Shown: positions 42,140 through 50,848, counted from the stretch's first letter. The stretch is DNA of 50,848 nucleotides from Bacteroidota bacterium (GCA_013289015.1 JABDAV010000008.1:1-50848), one strand, 5' to 3'. Notes: a model not told the origin generated them from the sequence alone. Program-made: numbers and translations.

Positions 42140-42236
42140 TATTTGTAAAGATATTGTTGTAAAAAAGAGAATGAAAAATTTATAATCTCTTTCGCATTAC
42201 ATTTACCGCGTTACAAAAGCAATAAAGCAACCGTTC

Positions 42237-43409
42237 ATGCATTTTAGAAAAGCAGCTCCTCTTTTTTTTCTTGCTGTAGTAAGTATGTGTTTTAGTATGT
42301 GCTCTTCAACTTCAGTAAAAGATAATGGTAAGAAAAATGGAAAAGATACAACACTTAATAAACCTGATTTTGCATTCAACCCATTAAGTGATCAACAGAC
42401 AGCTGCATACCAGGCAGCCGTTGAAGATTTTTATGAAACACATTTTGTAAAAACAGGTTTTAATGGTGCAATTCTTGTAGCAAAGAATGGACAGATTGTT
42501 TTTGAACAATACAGAGGCTACAGCAATTTTGTAACAAAGGAAAGTCTTAACGAACATTCTCCATTTCACATCGCTTCTACTTCCAAAACATTTACAGGAA
42601 TGGCGATATTGAAATTATGGGAAGAAGGAAAGCTTTCGCTTGATGATTCGTTACAAAAATATTTTCCAAATCTTCCGTATCATGGGATTACTATAAAAAT
42701 GATGCTGAGTCACCGAAGTGGTTTGCCGAATTATCTATATTTTATGGACAGTATTTGGGACAAGCACAAGGAAATGACAAATGAAGATGTATTGAATGCT
42801 TTGATCGTTCATCATCCCCGCATACAAAACCTGCCCGATAAAAGATTTCAATATTGCAACACCAACTTTATGTTGCTTGCATTGATAGTAGAAAAAATAA
42901 CGGGAGAGAATTTTCCTGATTATATGAAGCAGCATGTATTTGAACCGCTTGGTATGCATGATACTTTCATTTTTTCAATAAAAGATACTGCTAATTATAA
43001 TCCTACCTGGTCTGTATCACGGCCTTTTCTTATGGATGCTTATGATTGCACTTATGGCGATAAAAATGTGTACAGCACCGTTCGCGATCTTTTTGCGTGG
43101 GATAAATCTTTATACCAGCATACATTCTTAAAAAAATCTACGCTGGATATGGCTTTTACACCCACGAGCAATGAAGTGCGTTCCATGCATAATTATGGCT
43201 TGGCCTGGAGATTATTTATTAAAAATGAAGACACTGTTGTGTATCATAACGGCAAATGGCACGGAACAAATACTTCATTCATAAGACTGGTGCAGGATAC
43301 AGCTACCATAATTGTTTTGGGTAACAAAGAAAACCGGAACATTTACCAGGCGAAAGAAATGGAAAACATTTTCAACGGCAAATCAGAAATGGATAAACTG
43401 GATGAATAA
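42237..43409 (+). CDS. Serine hydrolase of the beta-lactamase/class C family
   Basis: The 390-residue protein has an N-terminal hydrophobic signal (L-F-F-L-A-V-V-S-M-C) and Cys-rich end. The SxxK motif is in I-A-S-T-S-K (S114, K117), YxN in Q-Y-C-N-T-N (Y206, N208) and the third motif in Y-H-N-G-K-W-H-G. All three are intact, so an acyl-enzyme hydrolase (esterase, D-aminopeptidase or PBP-like) is expected, in the periplasm. The lipobox is weak, so anchoring is uncertain. It is divergent from the GlmU-like gene and followed by a terminator. Confidence 0.9.
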   Translation: MHFRKAAPLFFLAVVSMCFSMCSSTSVKDNGKKNGKDTTLNKPDFAFNPLSDQQTAAYQAAVEDFYETHFVKTGFNGAILVAKNGQIVFEQYRGYSNFVTKESLNEHSPFHIASTSKTFTGMAILKLWEEGKLSLDDSLQKYFPNLPYHGITIKMMLSHRSGLPNYLYFMDSIWDKHKEMTNEDVLNALIVHHPRIQNLPDKRFQYCNTNFMLLALIVEKITGENFPDYMKQHVFEPLGMHDTFIFSIKDTANYNPTWSVSRPFLMDAYDCTYGDKNVYSTVRDLFAWDKSLYQHTFLKKSTLDMAFTPTSNEVRSMHNYGLAWRLFIKNEDTVVYHNGKWHGTNTSFIRLVQDTATIIVLGNKENRNIYQAKEMENIFNGKSEMDKLDE

Positions 43410-43500
43410 TGAATGAATTTATTTTAACCCGTTGGTCAATTAACCCGGCATAAGTAAAACAGGGAACAAAATATTGGTTAATTAACTATTAAAAACACAC

Positions 43501-43544
43501 AAAACAGAGACAAAAGAGAGGCAAAACACAGACAGAACATACAA
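43501..43544 (+). repeat. Short 11-bp tandem array (AAAACAGAGAC-like)
   Basis: Four contiguous 11-base units: AAAACAGAGAC, AAAAGAGAGGC, AAAACACAGAC and AGAACATACAA. They are diverged but in register. The second and third supply the left arm of the terminator stem. Confidence 0.65.
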
Positions 43545-43572
43545 TCTTTCTATGTTTTGCCTGATTTTTTTT
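43519..43572 (+). terminator. Rho-independent terminator after the serine hydrolase gene
   Basis: AGGCAAAACA (43519-43528) pairs with TGTTTTGCCT (43553-43562), with a 24-base loop, and eight T residues follow (43565-43572). The long loop makes it unusual but the T-run is clear. Confidence 0.75.
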
Positions 43573-43753
43573 ATTCTTTAAATTGATGTTGATAATATTT
43601 ACTCAATACAGGTTAAGGAATTTTGCCTTCACTTTCTGCCCGTTAAAAACAAAGTAACTTAGAGGCACATAGTAAAAATGTTATTATTGAGTTCCAATTA
43701 TTTTTAATCGTACACCAGGTTTATATTACTATGCACTAATTAAAACTTACTGT

Positions 43754-43761
43754 TATTTTTG
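43754..43761 (+). promoter_or_regulatory. -7 box (TATTTTTG) of sucD
   Basis: TATTTTTG ends 21 bases before the ATG at 43783. No clear -33 TTG is found in the spacing window, so only the -7 element is called. It also covers the TTG that might otherwise be taken as a start codon. Confidence 0.5.
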
Positions 43762-43782
43762 CAGACTTTTAATAAACTACAC

Positions 43783-44655
43783 ATGAGCGTATTGCTTAAT
43801 AAAAATTCAAAAGTTATTGTACAGGGATTCACCGGAACAGAAGGCAGTTTTCATGCCAGCCAGATGATCGAATACGGAACACAGCTTGTTGGCGGAGTTA
43901 CACCGGGTAAAGGTGGAACAACCCATCTTGACAGGCCGGTGTTTAATACGGTTGCTGATGCATTGAAGGAAACCGGCGCCAACGTAAGCATCATATTTGT
44001 TCCGCCTGCATTTGCGGCTGATGCTATCATGGAAAGTGCGGAAGCAGGAATAGAACTGATAGTTTGTATAACAGAGGGTATTCCGGTTCAGGATATGGTG
44101 AAAGTGAAAAATTATTTATTGGGGAAATCATCACGATTAATTGGTCCCAATTGTCCCGGTGTTATTACGGCAGATGAAGCTAAGGTTGGAATTATGCCCG
44201 GATTTATTTTCAAGAAAGGCCGCATAGGAATAGTTTCAAAATCAGGTACACTTACTTATGAAGCAGCTGACCAAGCGGTAAAAGCAGGACTTGGAATCAG
44301 CACTGCTATCGGCATTGGTGGCGATCCCATCATTGGTACGACCACAAAAGAAGCGGTTGAATTATTTATGAACGATGATGAAACCGATGGTATTATCATG
44401 ATAGGTGAAATAGGTGGAGGCATGGAAGCTGAAGCTGCACGATGGATAAAAGAAAATAGCCGCAAACCTGTTGTTGGTTTTATTGCAGGGCAAACGGCTC
44501 CAGCCGGCCGAAGAATGGGACACGCTGGAGCAATAATTGGCGGAGCAGATGATACAGCTGCAGCTAAAATGAAAATATTGACTGATTGTGGGGTACACGT
44601 GGTGGCAAGTCCTGCAGACATAGGCAAAACCATGGCTAATGTTTTAAACAAATAA
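43783..44655 (+). CDS. sucD: Succinate-CoA ligase alpha subunit
   Basis: The product is 290 residues from ATG ([18 protein letters not shown]). A TTG 24 bases upstream is rejected because it lies within a -7 box. The CoA-binding Rossmann domain carries G-G-V-T-P-G-K-G-G, and the ligase domain [11 protein letters not shown] with the phosphorylated His in G-H-A-G. It couples succinyl-CoA to succinate with ATP or GTP formation in the TCA cycle. The partner sucC is not adjacent; in this group the subunits are often separate. Confidence 0.97.
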   Translation: MSVLLNKNSKVIVQGFTGTEGSFHASQMIEYGTQLVGGVTPGKGGTTHLDRPVFNTVADALKETGANVSIIFVPPAFAADAIMESAEAGIELIVCITEGIPVQDMVKVKNYLLGKSSRLIGPNCPGVITADEAKVGIMPGFIFKKGRIGIVSKSGTLTYEAADQAVKAGLGISTAIGIGGDPIIGTTTKEAVELFMNDDETDGIIMIGEIGGGMEAEAARWIKENSRKPVVGFIAGQTAPAGRRMGHAGAIIGGADDTAAAKMKILTDCGVHVVASPADIGKTMANVLNK

Positions 44656-44754
44656 TTTCGTTGATCCAACTATTTTCTAGGGTCACATTATATTAGACCT
44701 GTACTGGCAGGCTCATAATTTATTTCATTTATTTCTTTCAGATACTTTCCTTAA

Positions 44755-45756
44755 ATGGAAAAAAGCAGTTTCATAGATTATATCAGGATTTTTTGCCGTA
44801 GCGGTCATGGCGGTGCCGGTAGCCGGCATTTTATGCGTACGAAATTCAATCCAAAGGCTGGCCCTGACGGTGGCAATGGTGGCAGAGGCGGGCATATCAT
44901 TCTCAAGGGCAATAAGCAATTATGGACACTTCTTCACCTGAGATATTATAAAAATGTTATTGCTTCAGATGGAGAAGGAGGTGATAAAAATAATTGTACA
45001 GGAGCAGATGGAAGAGATATAACTATCCAGGTGCCGCTGGGCACTGTTGCCAGGGATGAGGAAACCGGCAAGCTGGAAGCTGAAATTTTGGAAGACGGGC
45101 AGGAAGTTATTTGGTTACGCGCCGGGCGCGGCGGATTGGGTAATGCAAATTTTGCAACAGCTACCAACCAGGCTCCCGAATACGCACAACCTGGCGAACC
45201 GGGAATTGAATCCTGGAAAACACTGGAATTAAAAGTACTGGCTGATGTTGGGTTGGTTGGGTTTCCAAATGCAGGCAAATCAACATTATTGTCTGTCATT
45301 ACCGCAGCCAAGCCAAAAATTGCAGACTATGCTTTTACAACATTAACCCCACAATTGGGCATTGTGGAATACCGTGATGGCAAATCTTTTTGTATTGCAG
45401 ATTTGCCTGGTATAATTGAAGGCGCAGCAGAAGGAAAAGGACTTGGTCATCGTTTTCTCAGGCATATTGAAAGAAATGCAGCCTTGTTATTTGTAATTCC
45501 TGCCGATAGTAATAATCATACAAAAGAATTTGAAATTCTGTTAAATGAATTGAAAGAATTCAATCCTGAAATGCTACAGAAAGATTTTCTAATCGCTATC
45601 AGCAAAAGCGATATGCTTGATCATGAATTGAAAAAGGCAATTATAAACGAACTCCCCAAAAACATTCCCCATATATTTATTTCATCCATCACCAGCCAAG
45701 GCATGAGCGAACTAAAAGACCTGCTCTGGCAAACACTCAATAAAAAACCAGAATAA
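44755..45756 (+). CDS. obg: GTPase Obg
   Basis: The 333-residue protein starts with the Obg glycine-rich domain ([11 protein letters not shown] and [11 protein letters not shown]). The GTPase domain has [18 protein letters not shown] and S-K-S-D. There is no C-terminal OCT domain; the protein stops after the G domain, which is normal outside Firmicutes. It works in late 50S assembly and stress control. It follows sucD by 99 bases on the same strand. Confidence 0.97.
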   Translation: MEKSSFIDYIRIFCRSGHGGAGSRHFMRTKFNPKAGPDGGNGGRGGHIILKGNKQLWTLLHLRYYKNVIASDGEGGDKNNCTGADGRDITIQVPLGTVARDEETGKLEAEILEDGQEVIWLRAGRGGLGNANFATATNQAPEYAQPGEPGIESWKTLELKVLADVGLVGFPNAGKSTLLSVITAAKPKIADYAFTTLTPQLGIVEYRDGKSFCIADLPGIIEGAAEGKGLGHRFLRHIERNAALLFVIPADSNNHTKEFEILLNELKEFNPEMLQKDFLIAISKSDMLDHELKKAIINELPKNIPHIFISSITSQGMSELKDLLWQTLNKKPE

Positions 45757-45939
45757 ACTTACAATCGTTAGTAAAAAATTTTTCTGAAGCAGGGTTACCT
45801 TATTTCTTTAAAAGTATTAATGTGTAATTATTACACAATTACGTATTGAAGGATCAAAATTAACTGCCTTGTTTTGCCTTTGAAAAACTCGATTGTTGTC
45901 CATTAATGATAAATTTTTTTAACATTAAAACAGACAATT

Positions 45940-46371
45940 ATGAAACAGTCATTTTTGAAATTATCAGGAAAAAAATTCGTAGCAGCGGTTATTTTATCGG
46001 CATCTTTAGCACTTACATCTGTTGCCGCAACTGCACACGTTAGCAAAAATTATATTGAAATAGTATCCGGCGAAAATACCAATGTCCAATTCACAGGCAG
46101 CACCAGCGATGCTTTATTGTTTAAAGTGCATGTAAAAAATGAAAAAGCAGACAACTTCACTTTAACAATCAGGAATAACAGCGGTGATGTTTTATTCGCC
46201 AAAACTTTTAATGAAGCAGATTTTGAAAAACAATTCAAACTGATCAAAGGCGACCAGGATAATTCACAGTACACTTTCACTATTACTTCAGCTAACAAAA
46301 ACCTGGAAGGTACTTATGTTGTAACTACTTCAGAACATACAGTTGATGATGTAGCTATAAACAAGCTTTAA
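45940..46371 (+). CDS. Small secreted protein of unknown function
   Basis: The 143-residue protein has a clear signal peptide (K-K-F-V-A-A-V-I-L-S-A-S-L-A-L-T, cleavage after A-T-A). The mature part is about 110 residues and beta-rich: V-Q-F-T-G-S-T-S-D-A-L-L-F-K-V-H-V, F-T-L-T-I-R-N-N-S-G-D-V-L, and Y-T-F-T-I-T-S. It is reminiscent of DUF3244-like periplasmic proteins of Bacteroidetes, but I do not recognise the family firmly. It is a single gene with its own terminator. A TTTGCCTTTG word about 60 bases upstream resembles a degenerate -7 box. Confidence 0.75.
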   Translation: MKQSFLKLSGKKFVAAVILSASLALTSVAATAHVSKNYIEIVSGENTNVQFTGSTSDALLFKVHVKNEKADNFTLTIRNNSGDVLFAKTFNEADFEKQFKLIKGDQDNSQYTFTITSANKNLEGTYVVTTSEHTVDDVAINKL

Positions 46372-46394
46372 TTATTTCTAATATCTATGTATCA

Positions 46395-46427
46395 ACTTCC
46401 CAATAATTTAAAAATTGGGAAGTTTTT
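46395..46427 (+). terminator. Rho-independent terminator after the small secreted protein gene
   Basis: ACTTCCCAAT - AATTTAAAA - ATTGGGAAGT is a 10-bp perfect stem, followed by five T residues and an AT-rich tail. It lies 23 bases after the stop codon. Confidence 0.9.
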
Positions 46428-46511
46428 ATTTTATAACCTCTCTAACAATTCATTGTAAAAAAGTTCTCAACCTCTTTTTTATTTTTGCATTTCGTAATAA
46501 AATAATAACCA

Positions 46512-46544
46512 TTGCTGTTATTATTGCACTGACCTTTATTTTTG
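46512..46544 (+). promoter_or_regulatory. Promoter of the L,D-transpeptidase gene (TTG - 22 nt - TATTTTTG)
   Basis: TTG at 46512-46514 and TATTTTTG at 46537-46544 fit the Bacteroidetes consensus. The ATG at 46566 is 21 bases further on. A second TATTTTTG stands at 46480-46487 and might be an alternative start site. Confidence 0.55.
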
Positions 46545-46565
46545 ATATGTAAATATGTCCCCCTG

Positions 46566-47408
46566 ATGAAGAAATTAATTCTGGCATGTGCGGCTTGTGT
46601 TGTTGTTTGTTCTTCAATGATCGCCATAAACTCAAAAAAAGCTATGGCTTCGGATCCTGGTAAAACAGCATCTGCAAACATTAGTATGGGCACAGACAAT
46701 TCCTTTGAAATAAAATATTGGATAGACTCATTATATAATAAAATGGGCTTGGCCTCGGTTAATTTATCACGTGATGTATTTTTTACTGCCTGCAAAGGTT
46801 ACGAGTATATGCTGTCGCAGAATGCGTTGATGAAACAAGGCATTTTAACTGTCTGCGACTTTAGTCAAAGCAGCAGTAAAAAAAGATTGTATGTGCTGGA
46901 TTTAAACAAGTGCAAAATAATCTTTAATACATATGTATCTCATGGCCATAATTCCGGCAATGATTATGCTACAACTTTTTCTAACAGCAACGAATCGCAT
47001 AAAAGTTGCCTTGGTTTTTTACGTACTGCCGAAACTTATAATGGCGACAACGGATATAGTATGAGGCTTGACGGAATGGAAAATGGTTTTAACGATAATG
47101 CAAGAGAAAGAGCGATTGTAATGCATGGCAGCAATTATGTAAACGACCAGCGTGCTTCAAAAGGCGCTATGATGGGCCGTAGCTTTGGTTGCCCGGCAGT
47201 TCCTGCAGCAGAAGTAAAAAATATTATTAATTGCATTAAAGGTGGCAGTTGCTTTTTCGACTATTATCCTGATAAATATTATACGCAGGTTTCCAAAATA
47301 TTAAATGCAAATTTCTCCTGGCCTGTTGTTCAGACTATTCAATTGGCTTCAATAAAAATTCCTGATAGCCTGCTTAAATTTCCTATACATATAGATCCTG
47401 TTAATTAA
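46566..47408 (+). CDS. L,D-transpeptidase-like murein catalytic-domain protein (YkuD_2 type)
   Basis: The product is 280 residues from ATG (M-K-K-L-I-L-A-C-A-A-C-V-V-V-C), preferred over an upstream TTG inside a -7 box. A signal peptide is followed by the YkuD_2 domain with A-I-V-M-H-G-S-N-Y-V and the catalytic His and Cys pattern (H-G in M-H-G; S-F-G-C-P-A-V). The Cys nucleophile is in G-R-S-F-G-C-P. The family forms 3-3 crosslinks in peptidoglycan or attaches proteins to it, in the periplasm. It is a lone gene with its own promoter. Confidence 0.9.
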   Translation: MKKLILACAACVVVCSSMIAINSKKAMASDPGKTASANISMGTDNSFEIKYWIDSLYNKMGLASVNLSRDVFFTACKGYEYMLSQNALMKQGILTVCDFSQSSSKKRLYVLDLNKCKIIFNTYVSHGHNSGNDYATTFSNSNESHKSCLGFLRTAETYNGDNGYSMRLDGMENGFNDNARERAIVMHGSNYVNDQRASKGAMMGRSFGCPAVPAAEVKNIINCIKGGSCFFDYYPDKYYTQVSKILNANFSWPVVQTIQLASIKIPDSLLKFPIHIDPVN

Positions 47409-47475
47409 TAGTTAGATTTAACCCTTACAATACAAGCAGTATAAATATCATCCGGAGAAATTAGATTTTTTCCAT

Positions 47476-47483
47476 TACTTTTG
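47476..47483 (+). promoter_or_regulatory. -7 box (TACTTTTG) of rpsO
   Basis: TACTTTTG lies 50 bases before the rpsO ATG, leaving a leader of about 45 bases. No strong -33 TTG is at the right spacing. The leader could hold an S15-binding autoregulatory structure, but I cannot show one. Confidence 0.55.
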
Positions 47484-47532
47484 CCGCCTTAATAGAAAGA
47501 AGAAAAATCTGGATGCAATTAAATAATTTAAG

Positions 47533-47805
47533 ATGTCTTATTTAACTACTGAAAAGAAAACAAACATTTTTACCGAATTTGGAGGTAAACCAGAAAACAC
47601 CGGTTCTGTTGAAGCTCAGATTGCTTATCTTACTGAACGTATTTCAAGTATTTCAAAACACCTGAAGACTAATAAAAAAGACTTCAGTACAAACAGTGGT
47701 CTCATGCTCATGGTGGGTCAGCGCAAACGCTTACTAACTTATCTTCAGAAAAAAAACCTGCAGGGCTATCGCGCCTTAATTGAAAAGTTAGGCCTCAGAA
47801 AATAG
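47533..47805 (+). CDS. rpsO: 30S ribosomal protein S15
   Basis: The 90-residue protein has T-G-S-V-E-A-Q-I-A-Y-L-T-E-R-I, then H-L-K-T-N-K-K-D-F-S-T, and R-K-R-L-L-T-Y-L-Q-K-K-N, the S15 signature. It binds helices 20-22 of 16S rRNA early in assembly. The terminator at 47824 lies between rpsO and pnp; the rpsO-pnp order is a widespread pair. Confidence 0.98.
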   Translation: MSYLTTEKKTNIFTEFGGKPENTGSVEAQIAYLTERISSISKHLKTNKKDFSTNSGLMLMVGQRKRLLTYLQKKNLQGYRALIEKLGLRK

Positions 47806-47823
47806 CTTGAATAAAATATTGCG

Positions 47824-47857
47824 ATCCCAACTAAAATATGGTTGGGATTAGTTTTTT
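47824..47857 (+). terminator. Rho-independent terminator after rpsO
   Basis: ATCCCAAC (47824-47831) pairs with GTTGGGAT (47841-47848), with a 9-base loop, and six T residues follow at 47852-47857. Confidence 0.85.
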
Positions 47858-47980
47858 GAGGAATACGCCGATTCATTTCTGCTGTTTAGTATACGGGTTT
47901 ATTATGATGCCAACCAGTCTTTCAGCATATTTGCCCAATTATTTTCTCTTTCTCCATTATTAATTAAAATCTGAGAAGTT

Positions 47981-50122
47981 ATGTTATCTCAACCTATACA
48001 ATCAACATTCACACTGCCCGGTGGGCAGGAAGTGATCATTGAAACGGGTAAGCTTGCACGGCAGGCCGACGGTGCGGTTACAATACGCCAGGGCAATTGC
48101 ATTATTCTCGCCACAGTGGTTGCCTCAAAAGAGCCAAGAGAAGGTCAGGATTGGTTTCCATTAACTGTTGATTACAACGAAAAATTTGCTTCAGCCGGAA
48201 GAATTCCCGGTTCATTTTTTAAACGCGAAGGAAGGCTCAACGATTATGAAATACTTATCAGCCGCCTCATCGATCGCGCTTTACGCCCATTATTTCCAGA
48301 AGACTATTTCTGCGATGTGCAGGTATTGGTTACACTCATCTCATCAGATGCTGAGGTCATGCCTGATTCTTTAGCATGCCTGGCTGCAAGTGCTGCGCTG
48401 GCTGTTTCAGATATTCCTATTAAAGAAATTATTTCTGAAGTGCGCGTTGCAAGAGTTGATGGTGAAATGGTTATCAACCCAACACGTACACAGGCGTCAA
48501 AGGCCGACATGGATTTTATTATTGGCGCTACAGAAAAGAACCTCATGATGGTTGAGGGTGAGAGTGAAGAATGCAGCGAAGAAGATCTTGTAAATGCATT
48601 ACAGCTTGCGCATGATGCCATCCGTGTTCAGATAAAAGCACAGCAGGAATTGCGTGATAAACTTGGTGTAACACAGAAACGTGATTATGCAAAAGCGGAA
48701 GTAAATGAAGAACTGAAACAAAAAGTAATTGAATTTTGTAAGGACAGGCTTTACCAGGTTGCATCCGGGGGCACTGCAAAAACCGAAAGGTCAGACGCAT
48801 TCAAACTTATTAAGGATGAATTATTATTAAGCCTGCCTGAAGATACTACTGATGTGCATTTAAAGCTTGCTAAAAAATATTATGACGACCTTCAATGGGA
48901 AGTTGTTCGCAACATGATGCTTGATGACCGTAAGCGTCTGGATGGCCGCAAACTTGACGAGGTTCGCGCACTGAGCATGGAAGCAGATGTCCTTCCTTCT
49001 CCGCATGGCTCTGCATTATTCACAAGAGGTGAAACACAATCTTTAACTACCGTTACATTAGGTACTCCGTTAGATGAATTATTGGTTGAAAGCGCTGCTA
49101 CAAGCGTGTACAGCAATTTCATCTTACATTATAATTTTCCTCCTTTCTCAACCGGCGAAGTTAAACCTATGCGTGGCCCGGGCAGGAGAGAAGTTGGCCA
49201 TGGTAACCTTGCCATGCGCAGTTTAAAGCAGATGATGCCGGGAAAAGATTATCCCTATACCGTGCGCATTGTAAGTGATATTTTAGAAAGCAATGGTTCA
49301 TCATCAATGGCTACTGTTTGTGCAGGATCACTGGCACTAATGGATGCAGGTGTTCCTCTTCCAAAACATGTAAGCGGTGTTGCCATGGGATTGATAACAA
49401 GAGCTTCCGACAATAAATATGCGATCCTTACAGACATTCTTGGTGATGAAGATCATTTGGGTGATATGGATTTTAAAGTAACAGGAACCCGCGATGGTAT
49501 TTGCGGTGTGCAGATGGATATTAAGGTCGATGGCTTAAGCATGGATGTTATGCGCGAAGCGCTTGGGCAGGCACGTACGGGAAGATTACATATTCTTGAT
49601 GCAATGTACATAGCGGTTGAAGTTGCAAGACCTGAAGTTAAAGAACATGCACCGCGTATGGAAAAACTGATCATTGATAAAGAATTTATCGGTGCAGTCA
49701 TCGGGCCCGGCGGTAAGGTTATACAGGAGATACAAAAAGAAACCGGTACAACAATTAACATAGAAGAAGTAGGCAACTTTGGTGAAGTAAGCATTTTCTC
49801 TACCAATAAAGAAAGTGTTGAAAAAGCAGTAAAGTGGGTAAAAGGAATTGTTGCAGTACCGCAGATAGGGGATGTATATGAAGCCAGGGTAAAGAGCATT
49901 CAGCCTTATGGCGCTTTTGTTGAATTTCTTCCGAAAAAAGAAGGATTATTGCACATTAGCGAAATAAGCTGGAAACGCCTTGAAACTATGGAAGGCATTT
50001 TTAACGAAGGTGATGTGGTTAAGGTGAAACTTGTAGGGCTTGATCCCAAAACCGGCAAGTTTAAATTAAGCCGTAAAGCTTTAATGCCTAAGCCCGAGCA
50101 TCAAACCAGGTCGCAGGAATAA
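47981..50122 (+). CDS. pnp: Polyribonucleotide nucleotidyltransferase (PNPase)
   Basis: The 713-residue protein has two RNase PH domains (first with F-F-K-R-E-G-R and L-I-D-R-A-L-R-P; second with G-R-R-E-V-G-H-G-N-L-A and a D-x-x-x-D pair in G-D-E-D-H-L-G-D-M-D-F). A KH domain follows (I-G-A-V-I-G-P-G-G-K-V-I-Q-E-I), then S1 (G-A-F-V-E-F-L-P). It degrades RNA 3' to 5' with phosphate. The length is normal. It follows rpsO after a terminator, so partial read-through or its own weak -7-like CATATTTG (47926-47933) may drive it. Confidence 0.98.
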   Translation: MLSQPIQSTFTLPGGQEVIIETGKLARQADGAVTIRQGNCIILATVVASKEPREGQDWFPLTVDYNEKFASAGRIPGSFFKREGRLNDYEILISRLIDRALRPLFPEDYFCDVQVLVTLISSDAEVMPDSLACLAASAALAVSDIPIKEIISEVRVARVDGEMVINPTRTQASKADMDFIIGATEKNLMMVEGESEECSEEDLVNALQLAHDAIRVQIKAQQELRDKLGVTQKRDYAKAEVNEELKQKVIEFCKDRLYQVASGGTAKTERSDAFKLIKDELLLSLPEDTTDVHLKLAKKYYDDLQWEVVRNMMLDDRKRLDGRKLDEVRALSMEADVLPSPHGSALFTRGETQSLTTVTLGTPLDELLVESAATSVYSNFILHYNFPPFSTGEVKPMRGPGRREVGHGNLAMRSLKQMMPGKDYPYTVRIVSDILESNGSSSMATVCAGSLALMDAGVPLPKHVSGVAMGLITRASDNKYAILTDILGDEDHLGDMDFKVTGTRDGICGVQMDIKVDGLSMDVMREALGQARTGRLHILDAMYIAVEVARPEVKEHAPRMEKLIIDKEFIGAVIGPGGKVIQEIQKETGTTINIEEVGNFGEVSIFSTNKESVEKAVKWVKGIVAVPQIGDVYEARVKSIQPYGAFVEFLPKKEGLLHISEISWKRLETMEGIFNEGDVVKVKLVGLDPKTGKFKLSRKALMPKPEHQTRSQE

Positions 50123-50153
50123 ACTAAGTTTATTGTATAAATAATAAGTAAAG

Positions 50154-50180
50154 CCCAATGTTTAAAGCATTGGGTTTTTT
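50154..50180 (+). terminator. Rho-independent terminator after pnp
   Basis: CCCAATG (50154-50160) pairs with CATTGGG (50168-50174), with a 7-base loop; six T residues follow at 50175-50180. It is 32 bases after the pnp stop. Confidence 0.92.
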
Positions 50181-50345
50181 ATTGGCTCTAAAATCAAAAA
50201 AAGAGAGTTCCAAACTTAATGGTTCATATCAATTAAAATATAAACAAATAATTGATTTAATGTGTTAATCTCCGCTCGCCTAATCCTCACATTAACTAAT
50301 CACTTTTTACAGGTATCTTGGCATTCAAAACCTACACGCTTGCTC

Positions 50346-50848
50346 ATGGGCAAGAAATCACTGATATTTTTATGCTTTACTTTTAGCGCTTTCCATATTT
50401 TTTCACAAACACTTAATGAAAAAAAAGCAGAGCATCTTGGTTTAAAAGATGGTTTGCCTGATGCAGGCATCACTTCCATTTGCCAGGATGAAGATGGTTT
50501 CCTGTGGATAGGAACCACGAATGGCCTAAGTAAATACAACGGCGTTGAATTTCAAAATTATTATCATACAAAAGACAGCAATTCATTGCCCGGTAATTAT
50601 ATCAGGAAGATCATCAATCTTTCTCATCACCGCATATTGATTGGCGATGCATCGGGTTTAAGTATTTTTTATACCGGTAAAAATATTTTCAAAAACCTGT
50701 TCATACAAGCGCTGCAAAACACTTTTCCTTTTGAAAACAATTTTACAATCGTGGCGGTTGATGCGAACCAGAATATCTGGGCAGTTTCACAAACTACATT
50801 GTATAAACTTGATACAAACCTTCACATCATTCAATCATGGAAACAGCC
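50346..50848 (+). CDS. Two-component sensor with Reg_prop beta-propeller, N-terminal part (cut by window edge)
   Basis: The frame is open from ATG to the window end, about 167 residues. It has a signal peptide (M-G-K-K-S-L-I-F-L-C-F-T-F-S-A-F ending F-S-Q). L-G-L-K-D-G-L-P-D-A-G-I-T-S-I-C-Q-D then D-G-F-L-W-I-G-T-T-N-G-L-S-K-Y is the Reg_prop repeat; a second blade (N-Q-N-I-W-A-V-S) follows. Such proteins carry a periplasmic propeller, a Y_Y_Y domain and then either a histidine kinase (hybrid sensor) or a response module, which are outside the window. The stretch 50123-50345 holds the pnp terminator and an AT-rich leader. Confidence 0.85.
   Translation, partial: MGKKSLIFLCFTFSAFHIFSQTLNEKKAEHLGLKDGLPDAGITSICQDEDGFLWIGTTNGLSKYNGVEFQNYYHTKDSNSLPGNYIRKIINLSHHRILIGDASGLSIFYTGKNIFKNLFIQALQNTFPFENNFTIVAVDANQNIWAVSQTTLYKLDTNLHIIQSWKQ

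Larger units (their letters stand above)
43410..43782. other. Spacer between serine hydrolase and sucD
   Basis: About 370 bases hold no credible gene. They contain a short tandem 11-bp array (43501-43544), the terminator at 43519-43572 that partly overlaps it, and the sucD -7 box. The rest is AT-rich. Confidence 0.6.

Noticed and set aside
43759-43782. TTG start for sucD
   Set aside because: The codon lies inside the TATTTTTG -7 box, and the ATG at 43783 gives the standard SucD N-terminus.
1-50848. tRNA or rRNA genes
   Set aside because: No cloverleaf with a TTC-type T-loop and no rRNA segment was recognised by eye. A covariance-model scan would be needed to exclude a tRNA fully.

Overview
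The window is AT-rich bacterial chromosome from Bacteroidota, most likely family Chitinophagaceae. The evidence is: -7 boxes of the TAnnTTTG type; gliding/type IX secretion (T9SS) genes (gldD, gldE, a DUF5103 plug-type protein, and a T9SS C-terminal sorting domain); a fused ribBA; and Bacteroidetes-only families (DUF4293, DUF4286, DUF3109, a GlmU-like sugar nucleotidyltransferase). No rRNA, tRNA, CRISPR array, intact transposase or prophage was seen. Most of the window is core chromosome; the accessory material is one toxin-antitoxin/helicase operon, a flippase/glycosyltransferase pair, decayed genes and several repeat families.

Layout. 1-3.2 kb: DinB tail, a polysaccharide flippase, two small phage-like orphan proteins, and an NlpC/P60 lipoprotein. 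3.3-14.3 kb: dnaE, a TonB-domain protein, an FAD-linked oxidase, a YjbR-like protein, the DUF5103 protein, the 4.5S-type SRP RNA, a small transaldolase, a JmjC-like cupin, exonuclease III and DUF4286. 14.3-19.6 kb: a palindrome-rich spacer, rpsP, ffh, DUF4293 and a secreted S74-chaperone/T9SS protein followed by an 11-bp tandem array. 19.6-26.3 kb (minus strand): LutB-like protein, DUF3109, then the mutY-ssb-gldE-gldD block, with a 21-bp minisatellite between mutY and a metallo-hydrolase. 26.4-32.7 kb: ribBA, ftsY, an Uma2 pseudogene, a SirB1-like protein and topA. 32.8-35.6 kb: antitoxin, RelE/ParE toxin and SF2 helicase, translationally overlapping, the helicase being frameshifted near its 3' end. 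35.7-42.1 kb (minus strand): lepA, glycosyltransferase, flippase, tpiA, and a GlmU-like gene broken at an A8 tract. 42.2-50.8 kb (plus strand): serine hydrolase, sucD, obg, a small secreted protein, an L,D-transpeptidase, rpsO, pnp and the start of a propeller-type sensor.

How the genes work together. All three components of co-translational membrane targeting lie here (SRP RNA, Ffh, FtsY), although not in one operon. Export and surface functions recur: T9SS/gliding (GldD, GldE, DUF5103 plug, one T9SS cargo), cell wall enzymes (NlpC/P60, YkuD-type L,D-transpeptidase), two flippases and a glycosyltransferase. Translation and RNA turnover are represented by S16, S15, LepA, Obg and PNPase; replication and repair by DnaE, Ssb, TopA, MutY and exonuclease III.

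The most unusual items are the antitoxin-toxin-helicase operon, two single-base frameshifts (helicase, GlmU-like gene), the 21-bp and 11-bp tandem arrays, and a six-copy interspersed repeat with a GTTGCG/CGCAAC hairpin core. No wholly new system is demonstrated. The TA-helicase operon is the best candidate for one. All family assignments are by eye from the sequence; no database search was run.
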